Of a stretch of DNA of 64,000 nt, positions 46,060-53,613 are shown piece by piece. Below the pieces are notes generated by a model. The model was not told the DNA's origin. It saw only the letters and a program-made list of their open reading frames with translations, and ran no database searches. Location of the stretch: assembly GCA_030603695.1 (NCBI GenBank), contig JAUVXF010000001.1, positions 62,001 to 126,000 of the forward strand, in the 5' to 3' direction. Source of the stretch: Natronohydrobacter sp. (lineage in GTDB: Bacteria; Pseudomonadota; Alphaproteobacteria; Rhodobacterales; Rhodobacteraceae). Position numbers and translations under genes: made by a program. How positions within the stretch are numbered: position 1 is the stretch's first letter; each line of letters begins with the position of its first letter.

Positions 46060-46074
46060 GCCCGCGCCCCCGCC

Positions 46075-46488
46075 TTAATCCGCCACAAAGGTCAGCGCGC
46101 CCGCAGAGGCCAGCGACAGCTCGAACGTGGCCTCGCCATTATGGCTGCCCGCATAATCCAGCCCCGTGATCTGAAACGCCCCGGACACCACCCCGAAATC
46201 GGGAATGATGATCTGGAAATCCGGCGTTTCACCATTGAAGAAAATGGCGCGCGCGCGTTCATCCGTGCCCGCATCCCGAAACACGCCAGACCCCGAAATC
46301 GCCGCAGATTTCACCCCCGCACCGCGCAGCAATTCGCGCCACCCCCCTTGCGAGGACAGCGATGTTACATCCACCGTTTCCGCGTTGAAACTGACACGCG
46401 TGGCCCGCAGGCCCGCGACAGTTTCAAACTGCCCGTCCCCTGTCATATCCACTTTTATCAGCAGGTCTTTGCCATTCTGTGCACCCAT
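46075..46488 (-). CDS. g9: GTA g9: major tail (tube) protein, TP901-1 family
   Basis: 137 residues, beta-rich: NGKDLLIKVDMTGDGQFETV, then AGLRATRVSFNAETVDVTSL and ISGSGVFRDAGTDERA are the family blocks. It forms the stacked rings of the tail tube. It follows g8 by 24 bp. Confidence 0.94.
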   Translation of the reverse strand: MGAQNGKDLLIKVDMTGDGQFETVAGLRATRVSFNAETVDVTSLSSQGGWRELLRGAGVKSAAISGSGVFRDAGTDERARAIFFNGETPDFQIIIPDFGVVSGAFQITGLDYAGSHNGEATFELSLASAGALTFVAD

Positions 46489-46512
46489 CGGGACACCTCC
46501 TAAAATGTGAAA

Positions 46513-46923
46513 TCACGCATCCTCAACCAGCGCCCGAAAGCGCAGGTCTATGCGGCGGGTCTGGTCGCCCTCTATGCGGCGGGCCTCTGCGCGTTCAAAC
46601 CACAGGCCCACCAGCCGCCCGCGCGTCAGCACCAGTGCGGGGGCGTCCAGCACCTCGCACAGGCGCGCGGCAATCTCTTTGGCGCTCAGAAACCCCGTGG
46701 CATTGGTCACAACACTGATCGTCAGGCTATGTTCCGCGCCACGGCTGGTCACGTCAGACCGCTCGCGCACCTGTTCGGCACCCAGCAAGACATAGCTGGC
46801 AGGCGGCGTGGCAGGCGGGATCGCATCATAAATCGCGCCGCCCACCAGCGCTTGCAGGGCCGCATCGGCCTGCAAATGCGCGTAAATCGCGGTTTGCAAC
46901 GCGGGGGCAAGGGTATAGCTCAT
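46513..46923 (-). CDS. g8: GTA g8: tail terminator/completion protein (DUF3168)
   Basis: 136 residues. LAPALQTAIYAHLQADAALQ, then GGAIYDAIPPATPPASYVLL and ERSDVTSRGAEHSLTISVVT match DUF3168 tail-completion proteins. The ATG (complement of 46921-46923) overlaps the g7 stop; the far longer in-frame ORF reads back through g7 and is rejected. Confidence 0.92.
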   Translation of the reverse strand: MSYTLAPALQTAIYAHLQADAALQALVGGAIYDAIPPATPPASYVLLGAEQVRERSDVTSRGAEHSLTISVVTNATGFLSAKEIAARLCEVLDAPALVLTRGRLVGLWFERAEARRIEGDQTRRIDLRFRALVEDA

Positions 46924-47261
46924 GCGGGCTGCTCCTCTGTGGCGGTGCAAATCAGATAACGGCCCTGAACATCGGCCTCGGCCACGGCCAGAATGCGGAA
47001 AATCCGCACCCCTTCGCGCAAGCGCTGCTCTGGCCGGGGGCGGCGCGGGCTGCCCACGGGGGCCGCGCGCAGCATGATCCGCAAGCGCACCTCGCCCGAG
47101 GGGCCAAGCGCTGCAAACCGCTCGCGCCCAGCCCCGGCCCGGATTTCCGCCCAGACAGTGCCCAGAGTTTCCCATGTCGTGACAAAGCCGCCCGCCCCAT
47201 CTGGCGCAATAACCGGGGTTTCCAGCACCAAGGCGCGGCTCAGATTGGGTGCGCCGCTCAT
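46920..47261 (-). CDS. g7: GTA g7: head closure / head-tail adaptor protein
   Basis: 113 residues. The segments GAGGFVTTWETLGTVWAEIR and ERFAALGPSGEVRLRIMLR are the head-tail joining (SPP1 gp16-like) pattern. It closes the capsid portal after packaging. ATGA overlaps with g6 and g8. Confidence 0.93.
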   Translation of the reverse strand: MSGAPNLSRALVLETPVIAPDGAGGFVTTWETLGTVWAEIRAGAGRERFAALGPSGEVRLRIMLRAAPVGSPRRPRPEQRLREGVRIFRILAVAEADVQGRYLICTATEEQPA

Positions 47262-47848
47262 GCCCGGCCCCCAAGGCGCATATCGCGCCAGCGCTCCAGC
47301 AGCGCGCGAATGCCGAAACTGGCCTCATCATCGCCGCCCGCATCCGCGCGCCCCTCGTAATATTGCGCGGCCAGCAACAGCACGGCTTGGCGCAGATCGG
47401 CGGGGATATCGTCCCACACCACCCCAAAGCCTGCGCGAAAGGCAATCACAACGGCCCCCCCGGTGGGGATTTGCGGCAAGGCCACCCCCGCAGCTTCCAG
47501 CCTTGGGCGCATGCTATCGGCATCCAGCCTGTAGCGCGCAGGCGCCACCGGCATTTCCACCCCCTGCGCCGAAACCAGTGTCACCCCCTGCACCGCCAGC
47601 ACCGGGGCCAGTGGCAGGCGTTCTGCGTAGCCATCGCGCCAGCGCGTCAGCCGCAAGGTATAATCGCGCGCAAACAAGGCCCGCGCCACCCGCCCCTCAA
47701 CACTGGCAATGGCCGCGCGCAAATATTGCTCCAACAGCCCGTCTTGCGTGCTGTCATCGGCAAAGCCGCTCGACAGGCGCAAATGATCGCGCAACGCAGC
47801 CAAAGGCAGCGCGGCACCGGGAATGGGGCTTGTCTCTGTCAGTTGCAT
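47258..47848 (-). CDS. g6: GTA g6: head-tail adaptor (gp6-like connector)
   Basis: 196 residues. The opening PLAALRDHLRLSSGFADDST and the next helix EQYLRAAIASVEGRVARALF are typical of gp6-like connectors (HK97 gp6 / adaptor). A C-terminal helix DDIPADLRQAVLLLAAQYYE completes it. The ATG (complement of 47846-47848) starts MQLTETSPIPG. A 74-bp gap separates it from g5. Confidence 0.92.
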   Translation of the reverse strand: MQLTETSPIPGAALPLAALRDHLRLSSGFADDSTQDGLLEQYLRAAIASVEGRVARALFARDYTLRLTRWRDGYAERLPLAPVLAVQGVTLVSAQGVEMPVAPARYRLDADSMRPRLEAAGVALPQIPTGGAVVIAFRAGFGVVWDDIPADLRQAVLLLAAQYYEGRADAGGDDEASFGIRALLERWRDMRLGGRA

Positions 47849-47922
47849 GAAGGGCCTCTTGCTGCAAGGAATTCGCCTGAAAACCCCCTGCCCCCGCATC
47901 AAAAAGGGGGCAGGGGATCAGA

Positions 47923-49155
47923 TCAGTTCTGGCCAAATTTCAACAGCTTGATCGCCTTGAAATCGGAAACATCCCCGCCCACGCGCTTGGTGGCATAAAA
48001 CAGCACATGCGGCTTGGCGCTGAACGGATCGCGCAGCACACGCAGATCAGGGCGTTCGGCAATGGTATAGCCCGCCGCGAAATCGCCAAAGGCGATGGCA
48101 TAGCTATTGGGCGCGATATCGGGCATATCCTCTGCCACCAGCACCGGATAGCCCATCAGCCGCGCAGGCTCTCCCGCTGCCAGCCCGTCCGACCACAGGA
48201 AACGGCCATCTGCATCCTTCATCTTACGCACCGCGCCTGCGGTCTTGGAATTCATCACAAACACCGCATTGGCCCGGTAAGTGGCCCCCAGCGCATAAAC
48301 CAGATCCACAATCGCATCGGATGCATTGACAGGGGCGAAATCGCCCTCGGCCCCCGTGGCGATATAGCCCAGATTGCCCCATTCCCACAGCGCATCATCC
48401 ACCGTGTCATGGGTCAGAAACCCGCGCGGCTTGTCCAGCCCATCGCCAGAGATGAAGGCCGCAGCCTCGGCGCGCGCAAATTTCGCGGCAATGCGGCTTG
48501 CAAGCCAGCCTTCAATATCAAACGCGCTGTCATCCAGCAGGCGCTGGCTGGCCTTGGGCATGGCGGCCAGTTCATGCAGCCGAATGGAAATACGGTCTAT
48601 CTTGGGCGTATCAGATTCCGCCAGGGCCGCAGTTTCGCTGGCCCAACCTGTGGAAACATCGGTATGATCCACCAACACATCAAATGTGCCCGCTTCCACC
48701 GTCACCACCGACGCAATCGCCCGGATAGAGGCCGTGGCATGCAGAACCCCCCGAATGGCAGAGGCCGTTTCAGGATCAACCAGATACCCGCCATCAGCGG
48801 CAACCTGGGTATTCAGGCCCTTGGCCTCCAACTCCAGCCCGCGCAGGGGGGTATCATCACCCCGGCGCAAATAGGCGTCAAAGGCTTTATGATGCAGCGA
48901 TGCACCACCATCGGCCTGGCTTAGAACGGGGCGTGCGGGGGAAAGGGCAGTCTTGCGATCCAGCATTGTCAGTCGCTCTTCCTGTTGTGAAAGTTTCCGG
49001 GTGATCTCGGCGTGGTAATCGCCGAATTCCTGCGCAAAGCCCTGAAGGGCGGTTTTCAATTCCGTCTCCGGGGCAGTGGTGGGCAAGGCAGGGGGCACAG
49101 AAGCGGGCAAATCCCCTCCGGCCCCCGCCTGCACCTGTGGCGCGGGGTTGGTCAT
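47923..49155 (-). CDS. g5: GTA g5: major capsid protein, HK97 fold
   Basis: 410 residues. A helical scaffolding-like delta region (about 30-85, ETELKTALQGFAQEFGDYHA) precedes the shell domain with DGGYLVDPETASAIRGVL, KASQRLLDDSAFDIEGWLAS and FGDFAAGYTIAERPDLRVLR. The prohead protease g4 should remove the delta region. The ATG (complement of 49153-49155) starts MTNPAPQVQAG. An 89-bp gap separates it from g4. Confidence 0.95.
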   Translation of the reverse strand: MTNPAPQVQAGAGGDLPASVPPALPTTAPETELKTALQGFAQEFGDYHAEITRKLSQQEERLTMLDRKTALSPARPVLSQADGGASLHHKAFDAYLRRGDDTPLRGLELEAKGLNTQVAADGGYLVDPETASAIRGVLHATASIRAIASVVTVEAGTFDVLVDHTDVSTGWASETAALAESDTPKIDRISIRLHELAAMPKASQRLLDDSAFDIEGWLASRIAAKFARAEAAAFISGDGLDKPRGFLTHDTVDDALWEWGNLGYIATGAEGDFAPVNASDAIVDLVYALGATYRANAVFVMNSKTAGAVRKMKDADGRFLWSDGLAAGEPARLMGYPVLVAEDMPDIAPNSYAIAFGDFAAGYTIAERPDLRVLRDPFSAKPHVLFYATKRVGGDVSDFKAIKLLKFGQN

Positions 49156-49244
49156 GGCTCTTGTCTCCAAAGAATGGTCAGTTGTGATCAGGGGCAGAAT
49201 ATACGGGCCTGCCCAAGATCAGGTGAAAGCAGCGCGCGCTGCCC

Positions 49245-49775
49245 TTACAGCCGCGCAACATCGGCGCGCGCCGCGCGCATCTGCGCACGCAACCCCGCCA
49301 GCGCGTCCAGCGTGCTGGCCTTGGCACTCAGCCGCGCCTCTGCCTGCATGGGAAATGTCACAAGGCTCACTTCCCACAATTCCAGCTCCAACAGGCGCCG
49401 CCCGCCCCCGGTCACGGCCTCTGCGCGCACTGTGCGATAGCCGATAGACAGGCCATCCACCGCGCCTGCTTCCAACAGCGCGCGCGCCTCGCGCGCCCGC
49501 GCGACATCCTCCAACAAGCGGCCCCTCACAAACAGGCCGCGCATATCCTCAAACACCTCATCCCATACGCCAATCGGCTGGGCCGGGTCATGCTGCCACA
49601 GCATACGCACCTTCTCGCCCCGCCGGCTCAACGCCTTCAGCGAGACCGCATAGGCCCCCGGCACCACCATATCCCCGCCCTTGTCACGCAGGCCGAAAAC
49701 AGAGGCATAGCCCTCAATCCGCTGGCCCTGCACAAGGCTCACACCCGGTTCAGGTTGCAAGAACTTGTATTCCAT
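49245..49775 (-). CDS. g4: GTA g4: prohead protease, HK97 family
   Basis: 176 residues. YASVFGLRDKGGDMVVPGAY, then MLWQHDPAQPIGVWDEVFED (catalytic His) and DGLSIGYRT (catalytic Ser) are the S78/HK97 prohead protease motifs. It matures the capsid protein. The ATG (complement of 49773-49775) starts MEYKFLQPEPG; MSEGAMEYK 15 bases upstream is an alternative. Confidence 0.94.
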   Translation of the reverse strand: MEYKFLQPEPGVSLVQGQRIEGYASVFGLRDKGGDMVVPGAYAVSLKALSRRGEKVRMLWQHDPAQPIGVWDEVFEDMRGLFVRGRLLEDVARAREARALLEAGAVDGLSIGYRTVRAEAVTGGGRRLLELELWEVSLVTFPMQAEARLSAKASTLDALAGLRAQMRAARADVARL

Positions 49776-49786
49776 CGCTCCCTCAC

Positions 49787-50032
49787 TCATCCAAAGGCCG
49801 CGACCAGTGCCAGCGCCCCATGCACCAACACCCCGGCCGCCACAGCGTAAACAGCCATCCACAACCGCTTTTCCAGCCGCTCCACGGCCTGCTCCAAGCG
49901 CGCCATGCGAAATTCCAACGCCTCTTTGCGCACCTCGAACACACGCTCTTGCGCATCAATCCGCGCTTGGGCAGCGTCAAAACTGTCATAGAGAAAGCGC
50001 GATCCCCCCACCGCGCGGCGCGCCGCGCTCAT
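49787..50032 (-). CDS. g3.5: GTA g3.5: head formation protein (rcc01685 family)
   Basis: 81 residues: a coiled coil (RIDAQERVFEVRKEALEFRM then ARLEQAVERLEKR) followed by one membrane-like helix (LWMAVYAVAAGVLVHGALAL). Size, order and features match the small ORF between portal and protease in RcGTA. It overlaps the portal gene by ATGA. Confidence 0.88.
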   Translation of the reverse strand: MSAARRAVGGSRFLYDSFDAAQARIDAQERVFEVRKEALEFRMARLEQAVERLEKRLWMAVYAVAAGVLVHGALALVAAFG

Positions 50033-51252
50033 GCGCCCTCCACCAGCGGCGGCAGGCCCAAAAGCACGCGCTTTTCCGCATCACTCAGAAAACCGGCCTC
50101 ACCCACGCGGCGCCATTGCTGCTCGCGCTCCACCGCCAGCGCGGGCACCTGGTCTAGATCGGGCTTCAACGTCACCTCACCGGGAATGAAACCTGACAGC
50201 CAATGCGCCACCGCCGCACTCACCCGCTGCGCCAAAGGCAACACTGTCAGGCGGTAAAAGGCGCGATTGGCCTCCTGGTAATTGGCATAAGTGGCATCAC
50301 CGGGAATGCCCAGCAACATGGGCGGAATGCCAAAGGCAATCGCAATCTCGCGCGCCGCCGCCTCCTTGGTTTTCTGAAACTCCATATCCGAGGGGGAAAA
50401 GCCCATGGGCTTCCAATCCAGCCCCCCCTCCAGCAACATCGGGCGGCCCGCATTGCGCGCCCCCTGATGATGGGCCTCCATCTCGGCTTGCAACCGCTCA
50501 AATTGCTCGGCGCTCAAACTGCCCTGCCCGTCCGGGCCTTTATAGACAATCGCCCCAGACGGGCGCGCGGCATTGTCCAACAGCGCGCGCGACCAGTTGG
50601 ACGCGGCATTATGCACCTCCACGGCACGGCGCGCCGCCTCAAAGGGCGACAGGCCATAATGGTCATCCAGCGGGTGAAAACTGCGGATATGGCAAATCGG
50701 CACAATGCCATCGCGCAGATGAAAGCGGTGGCTCGCACTGCCCACAGTGTAATCATAGGCCACAGGCCAGCCATCGCCGCCGGGCACAACCCGCATCCGG
50801 TCAGAGCGCAACACATGCAATTCCTGCACCACGCCCGCCCCGTCGCGCACCGCTTCCAGATAGGCATTGCCCGATAACACCAGCTGCGCATACAGCGCCT
50901 CGAACAATTCCGCCCGGCCCTGCGCCGGGTTGGGGCGCGTGATCAGATCGAGCACCGGATGCGTTTCATAGCGGCGCGCGCAATCCTGCACCACCAGCGG
51001 CAAAGCGCCCGCCGCCTCGGAAATCAGCCGCACCGCCCGAAACCCGATCGGATTGCCCAAAAACCCGGCCCGCACCGGCGAAAGCCCATCGCGCGCGCCA
51101 AGGCCCGCCACAGCCACCTGCCCAATCCCCGCAGCAACGCGCCCCCCCTTCACCACACCGGCCGTCAATGGCCCCACGGCAGAGGCTTTCGCCTCCCGCC
51201 CCAGATCGGCCCCTGTCTCCATGGGCTTTGCCTTGCGCAGAAAATCAAACAT
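50029..51252 (-). CDS. g3: GTA g3: portal protein, HK97 family
   Basis: 407 residues. LVLSGNAYLEAVRDGAGVV, ICHIRSFHPLDDHYGLSPFE and EIAIAFGIPPMLLGIPGDAT are portal hallmarks. The portal ring admits DNA into the head. The ATG (complement of 51250-51252) starts MFDFLRKAKPMETG. A 147-bp gap with a hairpin element separates it from g2, while most genes downstream are tightly packed. Confidence 0.95.
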   Translation of the reverse strand: MFDFLRKAKPMETGADLGREAKASAVGPLTAGVVKGGRVAAGIGQVAVAGLGARDGLSPVRAGFLGNPIGFRAVRLISEAAGALPLVVQDCARRYETHPVLDLITRPNPAQGRAELFEALYAQLVLSGNAYLEAVRDGAGVVQELHVLRSDRMRVVPGGDGWPVAYDYTVGSASHRFHLRDGIVPICHIRSFHPLDDHYGLSPFEAARRAVEVHNAASNWSRALLDNAARPSGAIVYKGPDGQGSLSAEQFERLQAEMEAHHQGARNAGRPMLLEGGLDWKPMGFSPSDMEFQKTKEAAAREIAIAFGIPPMLLGIPGDATYANYQEANRAFYRLTVLPLAQRVSAAVAHWLSGFIPGEVTLKPDLDQVPALAVEREQQWRRVGEAGFLSDAEKRVLLGLPPLVEGA

Positions 51253-51280
51253 ATCCGGCCTTTCTCCATCACGGCCCCCT

Positions 51281-51335
51281 TCATCTTGGCTCAAATATCC
51301 TCGGGGGGGTGTGGGGGGGCAGACAGCCCCCCCGC
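51281..51335. repeat. REP-like hairpin element between GTA g2 and g3
   Basis: TTCATCTTGGCTCAAATATC followed by CTCGGGGGGG, then GGGGGGGC (51313-51320) pairing with GCCCCCCC (51326-51333) over AGACA. The 'cttggctcaaatatcctcgggg' wording is one I associate with repeated intergenic elements in Roseobacter genomes; only this copy is in the window. It sits inside the GTA operon. Confidence 0.55.
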
Positions 51336-51399
51336 CTGCTCAGGGATGCGCGCATCCGCCTTGGTTACACCCTAGCCCAGCCCGGTTTCCGCCCTGTTA

Positions 51400-52701
51400 T
51401 CACAGCGTACGCAGGGCGGGGCGCGCATAGCTCGCGGCAGGGCCAAGGATCAGCTCCTGCACCGCCCAGACCAGCGCATCCACCCGGTCGGGGCTGCCTG
51501 CGCCGCGCCAGCCCTGCGCGGTCATCTGCATCATCTGGTCTTCCAGCGCGCCCAGCCGCGCAGCATGGAAAATCCGGCCCTGCTCGTATAGCGCGGCCAC
51601 AGGTTCGGCGCGGGCGGCCTTGCCCCGGCTGGCATGCAGCGCGCGAAAGGGCACCAGCGGGTCAATCTGGCGCAGCACCTCCCCCACCAGATTGCCGCCC
51701 TGGTTCACCTCCGCCACAATCCGCTCGGCCCCGTGGCGCTGCGCCGCCGCAAGCGCGGCCTCCGCCCAGGCAGAAGGCGAGGGGGCGCGCAGGCTGGCAT
51801 CTTCCAGCACATAGGCCCGCCAGGTGCTTGGCGGGCCATCCGTCACCGCCCCCACAACCACAATCCCGCAAAGATCGGATCGCACTGTGGCGCTGACAGA
51901 CGGATCAACCGCCACCACCACCCGCGACAGCGCAGGCACGGGGCCAGCCAGGCGCGCGCGCTCCAACAGTGCCAGCGGCCAAAGCGTGCCCTCGGCATCT
52001 TCCAATAACACCCCGTCCAGTTCCTGCCGCTCCAGGCTTGTGCCCCGGTAGCGCGCGCGGATTTCCTCCAGAAAGGACGGGGCCAGCCAGGCGCGATTGG
52101 CCTCTGTCGCGGCATGGGTCATCACGGTGGAGGGGCTGCGCAGGATGGCTTTCAGCGTGGCTTGCCCGCGCGGCGTGGTTGTCACCAATTGGCGCGGATG
52201 ATCGCCCAGCCGCAGCGCGAATTGCAACATATCCCAGGTTTCCTCTGCCTTGGGCCATTTCGCCAGCTCGTCACACCAGGCCGCATCAAATTGCGGCCCG
52301 CGCAGCGCTTCGGGGTCAGAGGCAGAGAAACATTGCGCCACAGCCCCATTGGGCCAGACAAGGCGGCGGCGCGTGGCCTCCCATTGCGGCAGGCGGTCTG
52401 GGGGGGCACAGGCCAGAATGCCGCTATCGCCAAAGACCATCACATCGCGCGCCTGATCATAGGTTTCCGCCACCAGCGCCACACGCCGCGCGCGGCCCAT
52501 ATCCAAAGGGCGCGCGCCTTCCACCTGCGCGCGCACCCATTCTGCGCCGGCGCGCGTCTTGCCAGCCCCGCGCCCCCCCAGACAGACCCATGTGCGCCAG
52601 TCGCCAGCGGGGGGCAGTTGGTGCGGCGCGGCCCAGAATTCAAACAGCCAGGGCAGCGCGGCAATCGCGCCATCACTCAGGCTGTCCAGAAACTCCGCCA
52701 C
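51400..52701 (-). CDS. g2: GTA g2: terminase large subunit (DNA packaging)
   Basis: About 433 residues from a GTG. The ATPase has WVCLGGRGAGKTRAGAEWVR (Walker A) and FDAAWCDELAKWPKAEETWD (Walker B); the nuclease part has VVAVDPSVSA and ERIVAEVNQGGNLVGEVL. It pumps random host DNA into the head. Start choice: an ATG at 52824 would overlap g1 by 152 bp, so the GTG at 52701 (VAEFLDSLSDGAIAALPWLF), giving a 29-bp overlap, is preferred but not certain. Confidence 0.92.
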   Translation of the reverse strand: MAEFLDSLSDGAIAALPWLFEFWAAPHQLPPAGDWRTWVCLGGRGAGKTRAGAEWVRAQVEGARPLDMGRARRVALVAETYDQARDVMVFGDSGILACAPPDRLPQWEATRRRLVWPNGAVAQCFSASDPEALRGPQFDAAWCDELAKWPKAEETWDMLQFALRLGDHPRQLVTTTPRGQATLKAILRSPSTVMTHAATEANRAWLAPSFLEEIRARYRGTSLERQELDGVLLEDAEGTLWPLALLERARLAGPVPALSRVVVAVDPSVSATVRSDLCGIVVVGAVTDGPPSTWRAYVLEDASLRAPSPSAWAEAALAAAQRHGAERIVAEVNQGGNLVGEVLRQIDPLVPFRALHASRGKAARAEPVAALYEQGRIFHAARLGALEDQMMQMTAQGWRGAGSPDRVDALVWAVQELILGPAASYARPALRTL

Positions 52702-53017
52702 CGCCTGCGGCGGCGCGCAAGCGAGCAAGTCTGCCGGCGATTTCGGCGCGGGCTGCGTCAAGATCAAGGGTTGCGCCTGCGGCCTGCTCTCCGCCTTTAA
52801 GTTTCTGTATCTGGGCACGTTCATGATATGCAATCTCCAGGGCTTTGCGCAGACTGCGGAATTCTTCGGTCAGTTCCTTTCCGCAGGCCGGTGTAAGAGG
52901 GTCACAAGCCGCAAGCAGGCCGGTCAGGCGCGAAATGCTCAGGGCCAATAGCTGCTCGGAATAAGACACCATGTTTTCCGGTGTCGTCCCGCCGCGCGGG
53001 GGTTTTTCTATGCTCAT
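52673..53017 (-). CDS. g1: GTA g1: terminase small subunit-like protein
   Basis: 114 residues, helical, starting MSIEKPPRGGTTPENMVSYS; EQLLALSISRLTGLLAACDP and LTEEFRSLRKALEIAYHERA follow. The place before g2 and the overlap with it match RcGTA g1, which acts as small terminase. The roughly 260 bp upstream (53018-53279) must hold the cluster promoter; I see no clear -35/-10 pair there. Confidence 0.85.
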   Translation of the reverse strand: MSIEKPPRGGTTPENMVSYSEQLLALSISRLTGLLAACDPLTPACGKELTEEFRSLRKALEIAYHERAQIQKLKGGEQAAGATLDLDAARAEIAGRLARLRAAAGGGGVSGQPE

Positions 53018-53279
53018 AGGGTGCTGCCTGTTCCCATAACCGCCCGCGCGCGGGCTGGCGCATAAAGCGCCGTCGCGGGCCAGCACAGACTAGCGCCATT
53101 TCCTGAAAGAAAGCGTGCGACAGCGCGCGCTGTGCAGTGGGATGGGGCGCATGTGTTCCGCGCCTTGCAGCACAGGCCCTGACGCTGGGAAGGTGCGCCA
53201 AACGCATGGCACAGGTCGGGCATGGCCGGCGCGGCCCCGAATCCCCCCATCCCGTTCAAACCGGCTTTGGGTATGGCGG

Positions 53280-53477
53280 CTACCTCTGGCGTCCATCCAT
53301 ATCTGGCGGTTGGGCTTTTCCCCCCTCCACAGCCGAATTGGCAATCTCCAGATGCGCCAGTTCCAGCGCGGTTTCCAGATGGTCAGCCAGCATGGGCAAG
53401 CCATGCCCGGCGGCATAGGCGCGCAAATCTGCCAAAGTTTCGATCAACCACAGATGCGACACTGAAACATGCTCCAT
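53280..53477 (-). CDS. Small conserved Rhodobacterales protein upstream of the GTA cluster
   Basis: 65 residues: MEHVSVSHLWLIETLADLRA, then YAAGHGLPMLADHLETALEL and a short charged tail. The pattern looks like small helical proteins I recall from this order, of unknown function. It lies between ccrA and GTA g1, 262 bp before g1 on the same strand. Confidence 0.6.
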   Translation of the reverse strand: MEHVSVSHLWLIETLADLRAYAAGHGLPMLADHLETALELAHLEIANSAVEGGKAQPPDMDGRQR

Positions 53478-53548
53478 CAGGACAGGAAATAAGCCCGCCA
53501 GATAGCCAGAACTGTAAGATGACCGGGTTTACAAAAGACTTATGGCCC

Positions 53549-53586
53549 CAAAAGAAAACGCCGCGCGGCAGCGGGGCCGCGCGGCG
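53549..53586 (-). terminator. Rho-independent terminator after ccrA
   Basis: CGCCGCGCGGC (53559-53569) pairs perfectly with GCCGCGCGGCG (53576-53586). On the minus strand the stem is followed by TTTTCTTTT, 28 bases after the ccrA stop. It isolates ccrA from the small ORF and GTA genes. Confidence 0.85.
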
Positions 53587-53613
53587 GGGTTTTGGTGCAA
53601 GTCTGGCAACAGA

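Noticed and set aside
46513-47445. 310-codon ORF covering g8 and g7
   Set aside because: The in-frame extension upstream of g8 is an accidental open frame through g7 and g6; the DUF3168 domain starts at 46923.
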